64,000 nt of DNA from CAVSWT01 sp963777515. GTDB taxonomy: Bacteria; Bacteroidota; Ignavibacteria; Ignavibacteriales; Ignavibacteriaceae. Location of the stretch: assembly GCA_963777515.1 (NCBI GenBank), contig CAVZQU010000004.1, forward strand, positions 62,001-126,000. The letters run 5' to 3'. The position numbers were made by a program, and so were the translations under genes. Positions 58,053 to 64,000 of the stretch are shown here, piece by piece; position 1 is the stretch's first letter; each line of letters opens with the position of its first letter. The notes beneath the pieces are model-generated. The model worked only from the letters and a program-made list of their open reading frames with translations, made no database searches and was not told the DNA's origin.

Positions 58053-58634
58053 CTATTTATTCAGATTACCCAAAGCTTTTTTAATTGTTTCCTCTAATGA
58101 AATACTTCCATTTTCACTTAACACATCTCTAACAACTTTCTCAGCAATTTTAGAATTGTAACCTAAAGTGGTTAATGCTGATACTGCTTCATTTTTTATA
58201 CTGAAGGGAATTGCTGTACTTCCTTCTTCAACAATTTTATCTACTTTGGATTTTAATTCAAGCACTAATCGTTCTGCAGTCTTTCTTCCAATTCCGGGAA
58301 CAGCAACAATTCTGGATACATCTGAAGATTCAATCGCGTTTTTTAAATCATCAATTCTGATTCCAGACAAAATACTAAGAGCAATCTTCGGTCCGATGCC
58401 ATTAACTGAAACTAATAATTCAAACATATCTTTTTCAGATTCGGTAAAAAATCCAAAAAGAGTTATTGAATCTTCTTTCACACTTGTGTGAATAAATAAA
58501 GAAGCCGATTCTTTATCGGAAATATTTTCAAATGTATTAATTGAAATGTTAACAACGTAACCAACTCCACTTACATCAAGTAAAATTTTAGTCGGTTTTG
58601 ATGAAATTATTTTTCCAGTTAAAAATCCAATCAT
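58053..58634 (-). CDS. ruvA: Holliday junction branch-migration protein RuvA
   Basis: 193 aa. The OB-fold domain I (MIGFLTGKIISSKPTKILL...VGYVVNISINT), then two helix-hairpin-helix motifs (LVSVNGIGPKIALSILSGI and IVAVPGIGRKTAERLVLELK), and the C-terminal domain III (NEAVSALTTLGYNSKIAEK) that binds RuvB. It forms the tetramer that holds Holliday junctions. Last gene of the recJ-yebC-ruvC-4HB-ruvA set; ruvB is not in the window. Confidence 0.95.
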   Translation of the reverse strand: MIGFLTGKIISSKPTKILLDVSGVGYVVNISINTFENISDKESASLFIHTSVKEDSITLFGFFTESEKDMFELLVSVNGIGPKIALSILSGIRIDDLKNAIESSDVSRIVAVPGIGRKTAERLVLELKSKVDKIVEEGSTAIPFSIKNEAVSALTTLGYNSKIAEKVVRDVLSENGSISLEETIKKALGNLNK

Positions 58635-58666
58635 AATTAAAATTGAAAGATTTAAAAATTTAAAGA

Positions 58667-59080
58667 TTAAAAGATTGAAAATATTAAGACGCGTAGTTTT
58701 GTAATCTTTTCTTTAATAGCATATTTTCTTAAATACTTAATAAAGTTAGAAATTTGTGTTATTATGTTTATAGCTTTTTCATAGTTTTCATTAAATGATT
58801 CATGCGAAATATAATTTAAATCTAAAGCTATATAAAACATTGAACGAACTTCTCCTGCCGAACCTTTAGAATATTTTAAGAATTTAATAAACTCTCTATT
58901 GCTATTTCTTTCAAATCCCTCTGCAATATTATTCATGATTGAAACGGCAGCTCTTTGAATCTGATCCTTTAAGCCATAATCTTTAGAAAAATTTTTTGAT
59001 GCCGTCAACTCATAAATTGTTTTAACAAACTCTCTTGAATCTTTCCAAACATTTAAATCTTCAAAAGTTGCTGCTTTCAT
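58667..59080 (-). CDS. Four-helix-bundle (S23/IVP-type) protein
   Basis: 137 aa. Typical sequence of the family once known from 23S rRNA insertions: FEDLNVWKDSREFVKTIYEL, KDYGLKDQIQRAAVSIMNN, IAEGFERNSNREFIKFLKYS, KGSAGEVRSMFYIALDLNYI. Four helices fill the whole length. It is inserted between ruvC (14 bases upstream) and ruvA (32 bases downstream). The family often appears as a single mobile-looking gene in Bacteroidota and related genomes. Function unknown; may associate with RNA or form oligomers. Confidence 0.85.
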   Translation of the reverse strand: MKAATFEDLNVWKDSREFVKTIYELTASKNFSKDYGLKDQIQRAAVSIMNNIAEGFERNSNREFIKFLKYSKGSAGEVRSMFYIALDLNYISHESFNENYEKAINIITQISNFIKYLRKYAIKEKITKLRVLIFSIF

Positions 59081-59093
59081 TTTTCCTCCCTAT

Positions 59094-59678
59094 TTATGAA
59101 AAAATTAATTTTTTGAATTTTTTAATCTTTAAATTTAAATTATTGATTAATAACTCTTCCGGATAAGCCTCAATATATGCCTTCCAATCCTTACTTTTTT
59201 TTATTGGTTTCTTCACTCTAAATGAATGACACAAAGCAACAGCAAGCGCATCACTTTCATCAAATTTCATTTTTTCTTCTTTAAGGTTTAATAAATTTGC
59301 TACCATGTAAAAAACCTGCTCTTTGGATGCTGCACCATTTCCAACAACTGATTTTTTAATTTCTCTTGGCGAATACTCACTGATTGGAATTTTATTATGA
59401 ACTGCTGCAAGAATTGAAACTCCACGTGCATATCCAATCTTCATTGCTGACTGGACATTCTTCCCATAGAAAGCAGTTTCAATTGCGAACTCATCAGGCT
59501 TGTATGTTTTAATTATTTTATCTAATTCATCATAAATGATTTGAAGCTTTGAGGCAAGCACTAAAGTTTTAGGTAGTTTTATTAAGCCGTTTTTTACACG
59601 TATGTTTTCATTTTTATTTTGTTTAATGATTCCGAAACCAGTAAAATTTGTTCCGGGATCAACACCTAATATTATCAT
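59094..59678 (-). CDS. ruvC: Crossover junction endodeoxyribonuclease RuvC
   Basis: 194 aa. Catalytic acidic residues are seen in order: IILGVDPGTNFTGFGII (Asp7), FAIETAFYGKNVQSAMKIGY (Glu), and MKFDESDALAVALCHSF (Asp pair). RNase H-like fold, usual length about 170-180 aa. It resolves Holliday junctions. The C-terminus has a Lys-rich extension of about 25 residues. Confidence 0.95.
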   Translation of the reverse strand: MIILGVDPGTNFTGFGIIKQNKNENIRVKNGLIKLPKTLVLASKLQIIYDELDKIIKTYKPDEFAIETAFYGKNVQSAMKIGYARGVSILAAVHNKIPISEYSPREIKKSVVGNGAASKEQVFYMVANLLNLKEEKMKFDESDALAVALCHSFRVKKPIKKSKDWKAYIEAYPEELLINNLNLKIKKFKKLIFS

Positions 59679-59709
59679 TTACAACTATCTTTTATAGAAG
59701 AAAACTTAA

Positions 59710-60447
59710 TTAGCTTAATGAAGCTTCATCAATATCTGCATTAGAAAAAACGTTTTGTACGTCATCACTGTCTTCTAAAGAATCAATAAGTCTCATTATT
59801 TTTTCTGCATCTTCCCCGGTAACAGTAATATTATTTTTAGCTACCCATTGCAGAGATGCATTATCAGGGGTAAAGTCTTTATCAACTAAAGCTTTTCTAA
59901 CAGCCTCAAAATTTTCCATTGGCGTAGTGATCTCAAAAAACTCTTCTTCTGTTTGAAGGTCTTCTGCGCCGGCTTCTAATACTATCTCTAAAACTTCTTC
60001 TTCTGATTTTCCATTTTTAGGTAAAGTGATAACACCTTTTCTATCAAACATCCAGGCAACAGAGCCGCTCTCACCCATACTTCCGCCGCCTTTGCTGAAT
60101 AGATGCCTTACTTCAGCAACGGTTCTGTTTTTGTTGTCTGTTGCTACTTCAACAAGAACTGCAACACCTGCCGGGCCATATCCCTCATAAGTAAACTCAT
60201 GATAGCTAACGCCCTCAAGTTCACCGGTAGCTTTTTTTATTGCTCGTTCTATATTATCGGCAGGCATGTTTTGAGATTTTGCATTATCAACAGCCAGTCG
60301 TAATCTCGGATTCCCATTCGGATCCCCACCGCCAGCACGTGCCGCGATAGTAATTTCTTTAATTAATTTAGTAAACATTTTTCCGCGCTTAGCATCCAGC
60401 GCGCCTTTTTTTCTTTTAATGGTTGCCCATTTACTATGCCCTGACAT
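59710..60447 (-). CDS. yebC: YebC/PmpR-family DNA-binding regulator
   Basis: 245 aa. It begins with the invariant MSGHSKWATIKRKKGALDAK and has MFTKLIKEITIAARAGGGDP, NMPADNIERAIKKATGELEG, YEGYGPAGVAVLVEVATDNK and RHLFSKGGGSMGESGSVAWM. YebC proteins regulate transcription and some act on translation of proline-rich stretches. It lies between recJ (5 bases upstream) and ruvC, a common position for this gene. Confidence 0.95.
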   Translation of the reverse strand: MSGHSKWATIKRKKGALDAKRGKMFTKLIKEITIAARAGGGDPNGNPRLRLAVDNAKSQNMPADNIERAIKKATGELEGVSYHEFTYEGYGPAGVAVLVEVATDNKNRTVAEVRHLFSKGGGSMGESGSVAWMFDRKGVITLPKNGKSEEEVLEIVLEAGAEDLQTEEEFFEITTPMENFEAVRKALVDKDFTPDNASLQWVAKNNITVTGEDAEKIMRLIDSLEDSDDVQNVFSNADIDEASLS

Positions 60448-60452
60448 TAAAT

Positions 60453-62174
60453 TTACTCCTGATTATTTTCTTTTATTCTTATGTCTTTAATTTTGAACTG
60501 GGGGAAGGTTCTTCCATCGCGAACACTTTTATCAACCGAATATACAACATTAAAAGCCACGTTGTTATTTTTTATTTGCTCATAATATCCGCCAAGATTA
60601 AAACCGATGCTGTCAAAAACTTTCTCACTGCAATCTTGTTTTAAGCTTAATAACAAATGATTTGTCCCTACTATCCTTGAACTAACAGCATGAACATCTT
60701 CGGACAAAAAAACCGGACGCATATTTCCAGGCCCAAATGGCGAAAACTGGTCGATGATTCTAAAAAATTTTGGAGTAACTTCTGAGAATTTAATTTTCGA
60801 ATCAATATGAATTTCGGGCAGCAAATCTTCTTCGGCAATTGAACCTTTTACGACCTCGTTAAACTTGGTTTTAAATTCTTCTATCTTATCAATTTCCACA
60901 GCTAATCCTGCTGCGGCTTGATGCCCGCCGAAGTGAATTAAAAGGTCTTCACATTTTTGAAGTGCTTCATAAATATTAAAATTAGAAATACTTCTTGCAG
61001 AACCTTTTGCAACTCCATCAATAGTTGTAAGCATAATTGTTGGCCGATAATATTTTTCAACTAAGCGTGAAGCAACTATTCCTATTACTCCGGGATGCCA
61101 GTTTTCTTGATGAAGAATAATAGGAATATTTTCATCCATGTTCAATGAAGATTGAACAATGTCCAAAGCATCTATAAAAGTTGTTTCATCAATCTTTCGA
61201 CGTTCATAGTTTTCTGATTCCAGTATCTTTGCTAATTCTAAGGCAGTACTTTTTTCTTCGGTGATTAATAATTCTACTGCTCTTTGGGCATCTCCCAATC
61301 TACCAACAGCATTAATTCTTGGCGCAATTGTAAAAACAATTTGCCCTGAAGTCAAGTTGCCTGGCTCCATATTACTGCTTTTAATAAGAGCCAAAATACC
61401 GGGACGTGGGTTTTCGTTTATAAGATTTAAACCTTCTCTTACTAAAATTCTGTTTTCGTCAACAAGTGGAACTATATCCGCGGCTCCTGCTAAAGCAACA
61501 AGGTCAAGAAATTTTAAAGGAAGAATTCTTTTTCCAATTCTTTCTCCGACTCCCTGTGCGAGTTTAAAAGCTACTCCTGCTCCGGACAAATATTTAAATG
61601 GATAATCACAATTAGGCTTCAAAGGATCTAATACAGCAACAGCATCCGGTATTTGTTCTTTAGGCTGATGGTGATCGCAAATTATCACATCCATTCCTAA
61701 ATTTTTTGCATATTCTGTTTCTTCAATTGCTGTGATACCGCAATCAACAGAAATTAAAAGAGAAGTATCCTTAGATTTAACGGCATCAATCCCGGCAGTT
61801 GAAAGTCCATACCCTTCATTTAATCTTTTAGGGATATAATAATCTACTTTAGCGCCGAGTTCTTTTAGAAACATATAAAGTAAAGCGGTAGAACATGTGC
61901 CGTCTACATCATAATCACCATAAATACAAATCAATTGATTTTCAGTTATTGCTTGTATAACACGTGTGGTGGCTTCCTCCATTCCGTTCATGAGAAATGG
62001 ATCATGAAGCGAATCTAATGTAGGCCTAAAGAAAGTTTTTGCTTGTGTGAAATTATTAATGTTTCTTAGAACAAGAAGCTTAGATAAAACTTCAGAAATG
62101 TTTAATGAATCGGAAAGAGATTTAACAGCATAATCATCATTAACGTCCTTAATCTTCCAACGTTTTTTCAACAT
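60453..62174 (-). CDS. recJ: Single-stranded-DNA-specific exonuclease RecJ
   Basis: 573 aa. DHH motifs: CIYGDYDVDGTCSTALLYMF (motif I), LLISVDCGITAIEETEYAKN (motif II), MDVIICDHHQPKEQIPDAVA (DHH, motif III), YLSGAGVAFKLAQGVGERIG (motif IV); the DHHA1 part reads LLIHFGGHQAAAGLAVEIDK, and an OB fold ends the protein. It degrades single-stranded DNA 5' to 3' in recombination and mismatch repair. First gene of the recJ operon. Confidence 0.95.
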   Translation of the reverse strand: MLKKRWKIKDVNDDYAVKSLSDSLNISEVLSKLLVLRNINNFTQAKTFFRPTLDSLHDPFLMNGMEEATTRVIQAITENQLICIYGDYDVDGTCSTALLYMFLKELGAKVDYYIPKRLNEGYGLSTAGIDAVKSKDTSLLISVDCGITAIEETEYAKNLGMDVIICDHHQPKEQIPDAVAVLDPLKPNCDYPFKYLSGAGVAFKLAQGVGERIGKRILPLKFLDLVALAGAADIVPLVDENRILVREGLNLINENPRPGILALIKSSNMEPGNLTSGQIVFTIAPRINAVGRLGDAQRAVELLITEEKSTALELAKILESENYERRKIDETTFIDALDIVQSSLNMDENIPIILHQENWHPGVIGIVASRLVEKYYRPTIMLTTIDGVAKGSARSISNFNIYEALQKCEDLLIHFGGHQAAAGLAVEIDKIEEFKTKFNEVVKGSIAEEDLLPEIHIDSKIKFSEVTPKFFRIIDQFSPFGPGNMRPVFLSEDVHAVSSRIVGTNHLLLSLKQDCSEKVFDSIGFNLGGYYEQIKNNNVAFNVVYSVDKSVRDGRTFPQFKIKDIRIKENNQE

Positions 62175-62232
62175 AAATTACCCACTGTACCTGTCATCAG
62201 ACAAGTTTAGATAATCATAAGAACAAAAAACA

Positions 62233-62621
62233 GATTAATCATATAAGCCGAATTCTGTAATCCCGTTTTAGTGGGACGGCAATTATTTGTCTCGATCTCA
62301 AATTACTTTGAGATTCCAGCGGTCTACCCGAAAGCCATCCAAAGCGAACAACTTTGTCCTGAAAAACAGGAAGACTTTCCTATTTGACCTTGCTTCAGAC
62401 GGGGTTTACCAAGCCCCTGATATTACTATCAGGGCGGTAGGCTCTTACCCTGCCTTTTCACCATTGCCCCGAAAATTTCGAGGCTGTATATTTTCTGCGG
62501 TACTTTCCGTTATTAACCTGTTGCCAGGTTAATACCCGGGCGTTACCCGGCGTCTTGTTCTGTGAAGTTCGGACTTTCCTCCATCCCGATAAAATCGGGA
62601 TAGCAATTGCCATAATTAATC
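62233..62621 (-). ncRNA. rnpB: RNase P RNA (bacterial type A)
   Basis: On the minus strand the conserved 5' part reads GGAGGAAAGTCCGAAC, followed by CGGAAAGTACCGCAGAA, AGGGTAAGAGCCTACCG and near the 3' end ACAGAATTCGGCTTAT. Helix P1 is formed by GATTAAT (62615-62621) with ATTAATC (62233-62239), which sets the ends. Length about 389 nt. It is the catalytic RNA that trims tRNA 5' leaders. It lies 59 bases before the recJ start in the same direction; the hairpin with ATCCCGAT/ATCGGGAT near 62582 is helix P3. An apparent 81-residue plus-strand frame here is not a gene. Confidence 0.93.
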
Positions 62622-62831
62622 TATTTCTTTATTCTATAAAATTAAAATCGTAAAGCTATTCCACGATTTTTGCCAATTACTTGTTTAGTTAAACTAAATT
62701 TTTTCTTTGTGTAAATATAATAAATAAGTTGACTTAAAACAGGGTTAAAGATAAGATGGGGTTGTGAGATTTAGAGCAAATGAATAAACGAAAATTTTTT
62801 TTAGAAAAATATAAATTCAATTTGCTAAATG

Positions 62832-62846
62832 TGACAAAATTTGTCA
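62832..62846. promoter_or_regulatory. Palindromic operator upstream of the Rrf2 regulator gene
   Basis: TGACAAA-A-TTTGTCA: a perfect 7-bp inverted repeat centred on A, 30 bases before the ATG of the rrf2 gene at 62876. The location suggests autoregulation by the Rrf2 protein. It falls inside an upstream extension of the Rrf2 frame, which supports the later start. Confidence 0.65.
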
Positions 62847-62875
62847 TATTTAAACCAACAATTTTTGTTTTTATT

Positions 62876-63319
62876 ATGCAGCTTACATTAACCGGGGAAT
62901 ATGCAATAAGGGCGATGATTCATTTAGCTTCCGGAGATGAAGAAACGGTTTTTCGTATCTCTGAAATATCCTCATCAAATGATATCCCGGAAAAATTTTT
63001 AAGAAAGATAGTTTCCCAATTATCTTATGTGGGTTTGATCCAATCTCAAAGAGGAATTGGCGGCGGAATAAAGTTAGGAAAGCCCGCTTCCTCAATTACC
63101 CCACTTCATATTATTGAAGCAGTTGAAGGGAAAATGGCTTTGAATAAATGCTTAATTGATAAAGCATTTTGTTCAAATGATAGGTGGTGTACTGCCCATA
63201 CCATCTGGTGCGAAGCTCAAACTAAGTTGAAGGAAATACTTTCCAGTAAATCTATTGAGCAGCTTCATAAAGAAAATGAAGAAAGAAAAAAAATCATTTA
63301 TAAAAGCAAGAGTGCTTAA
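62876..63319 (+). CDS. Rrf2-family redox-sensing transcriptional regulator
   Basis: 147 aa from the ATG at 62876. A winged helix-turn-helix (MQLTLTGEYAIRAMIHLASG, FRISEISSSNDIPEKFLRKI) with the wing RGIGGGIKLGKP. Cysteines at 92, 99 and 105, and another at 112, correspond to the cluster ligands of IscR (92, 98, 104) and NsrR, so it likely binds an iron-sulphur cluster sensitive to oxygen or nitric oxide. A longer frame starting at 62780 would cross the operator palindrome and lacks a ribosome-binding site. It precedes cydA by 42 bases. Confidence 0.88.
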   Translation: MQLTLTGEYAIRAMIHLASGDEETVFRISEISSSNDIPEKFLRKIVSQLSYVGLIQSQRGIGGGIKLGKPASSITPLHIIEAVEGKMALNKCLIDKAFCSNDRWCTAHTIWCEAQTKLKEILSSKSIEQLHKENEERKKIIYKSKSA

Positions 63320-63361
63320 TTCATATCTAAAAAAAATCAACAAAAGAGGAGATAGTTAATC

Positions 63362-64000
63362 ATGGATCCTGTTTTATTAGCTCGATTTCAATTTGCAATG
63401 ACGGTCGGGTTCCACTTCTTCTTTCCTCCATTAACAATTGGTTTATCCTGGTTATTAGTTTTGGTAGAAACTATCGGTTGGAGAAAGAAAGATGAAATTT
63501 ATGTTGCAATAGGTAAATTTTTCGGAAAGCTGCTTGGGTTAATATTCGCAGTTGGCGTAGCAAGCGGTATAGTAATGGAATTTCAGTTTGGTACAAACTG
63601 GGCAGAATATTCTAAATTTGTTGGCGATATATTCGGTGCGCCTTTAGCCGCTGAAGGCGTGTTTGCATTTTTCCTTGAATCAACTTTCTTAGGCTTGTAT
63701 ATATTCGGGCGTAATAAAGTTTCAAAAGGTGTACATTGGTTCGCATCATTGATGGTTGCCGTTGGAGCTACAATCTCTGCATTCTGGATTATTGTAGCAA
63801 ACTCATGGCAGCAAACACCTGCCGGCTATGTAGTTCAAAACGGCAGAGCGGAATTAACTGATTTTTGGGCTGCAGTTTTTAATCCATCAACACTTCCCAG
63901 ATTTTTCCATACTGTTGATGCGGCATTAATTTCCGGTGCATTTTTCATGGCCGGAGTTTCTGCATATCTTGTTTATAAAAATAAAGGTGGTGAAATTGCA
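63362..64000 (+). CDS. cydA: Cytochrome bd ubiquinol oxidase subunit I, 3' truncated by window
   Basis: The first 213 residues are present. Motifs: MDPVLLARFQFAMTVGFHFF (haem b595/d-side His), PPLTIGLSWLLVLVETIGWR, FGKLLGLIFAVGVASGIVME, FQFGTNWAEYSKFVGDIFGA, APLAAEGVFAFFLESTFLGL and FWIIVANSWQQTPAGYVV. The Glu residues in VMEFQFG and AAEGVFAF are the conserved ones of the quinol site and proton channel. Cytochrome bd reduces oxygen with quinol at low oxygen tension and resists nitric oxide. Ribosome-binding site GAGGAG. The rest and cydB are beyond the window. Confidence 0.95.
   Translation, partial: MDPVLLARFQFAMTVGFHFFFPPLTIGLSWLLVLVETIGWRKKDEIYVAIGKFFGKLLGLIFAVGVASGIVMEFQFGTNWAEYSKFVGDIFGAPLAAEGVFAFFLESTFLGLYIFGRNKVSKGVHWFASLMVAVGATISAFWIIVANSWQQTPAGYVVQNGRAELTDFWAAVFNPSTLPRFFHTVDAALISGAFFMAGVSAYLVYKNKGGEIA

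Noticed and set aside
61261..61605. 114-residue plus-strand frame
   Set aside because: It is antisense to recJ and has no independent start signals or composition.
62287..62532. 81-residue plus-strand frame
   Set aside because: It lies within the RNase P RNA gene on the opposite strand, and the sequence is explained by that RNA's conserved elements.
62582..62602. ATCCCGAT/ATCGGGAT hairpin as a repeat or terminator
   Set aside because: It is the P3 helix of the RNase P RNA.
62780..62875. Longer N-terminus for the Rrf2 regulator
   Set aside because: It would cross the operator palindrome and add 32 hydrophobic, non-conserved residues; the ATG at 62876 gives the standard MQLTLTGEYA start.
1..64000. 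CRISPR array, prophage or insertion sequence
   Set aside because: No regularly spaced direct repeats, no cas, integrase or transposase motifs were found in any frame.

Overview
The window is AT-rich (about two thirds A+T by eye) chromosomal DNA from a Gram-negative bacterium of the Bacteroidota/Chlorobiota/Ignavibacteriota group, most likely an ignavibacterium-like organism. The clues are a secreted protease with a type IX secretion (T9SS) C-terminal sorting domain of the NYPNPFNP type, a PorV-like outer-membrane barrel, a DUF2723 membrane glycosyltransferase, DUF4402 fimbrial subunits and several families common in that group. There are no rRNA or tRNA genes, insertion sequences, phage genes or CRISPR arrays.

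A pervasive feature is that about 18 of some 60 genes are broken by single-base frameshifts. Where I reconstructed them, they are usually plus or minus one base in a short homopolymer, and the reading frame continues intact on the other side. They hit housekeeping genes (glgP, zwf, tal, pgi) as often as accessory ones. I read this as residual long-read sequencing or assembly error rather than gene decay, and I annotate such genes over their whole span.

Layout: 1-3.9 kb, two tandem cassettes of pilin-like proteins (PilV-, PilW- and PilX-like). 4.1-11.3 kb, an MscS channel, cupin, exported M3 peptidase, Ada repair protein, membrane protein and SDR. 11.3-17.4 kb, glycogen phosphorylase, an acetyltransferase, a VOC enzyme, a DUF1579 protein and a TPR/beta-propeller protein. 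17.4-25.8 kb, minus-strand genes for a beta-CASP nuclease, a CPA antiporter with a TrkA-N domain, a Rieske/FAD reductase, Cu-Zn superoxide dismutase, glucose-6-phosphate dehydrogenase, an isochorismatase-like hydrolase and an iron-permease-like protein. 26-36.3 kb, YceI, an SLT-like protein, an M43 protease carrying a T9SS tail, a lipoprotein, a DUF4097 repeat protein and a PorV-like barrel. 36.3-45.7 kb, a LOG protein, a HiPIP-like ferredoxin, GT9, DUF2723, M24 peptidase, EamA and an aldo/keto reductase. 46-51.5 kb, a compact surface-fibre locus (three DUF4402-type proteins, PapD-like chaperone, usher-like barrel). 52-55.3 kb, rpiB-tal-pgi sugar-phosphate genes. 55.4-58 kb, a GATase-like exported protein, FAH-family enzyme and a PIN toxin/antitoxin pair. 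58-62.6 kb, recJ-yebC-ruvC-(four-helix-bundle)-ruvA with the RNase P RNA upstream. 62.8-64 kb, an Rrf2 regulator with a palindromic operator before cydA, which runs off the end.

The most interesting loci are the DUF4402/chaperone/usher-like fibre system with an internal terminator after its first subunit, and the duplicated pilin-like cassettes that lack a normal prepilin cleavage motif. Next come the Rrf2-cydA respiratory switch and a set of dispersed palindromic repeats, one of which looks like a MITE. Family assignments come from motif recognition without database searches.
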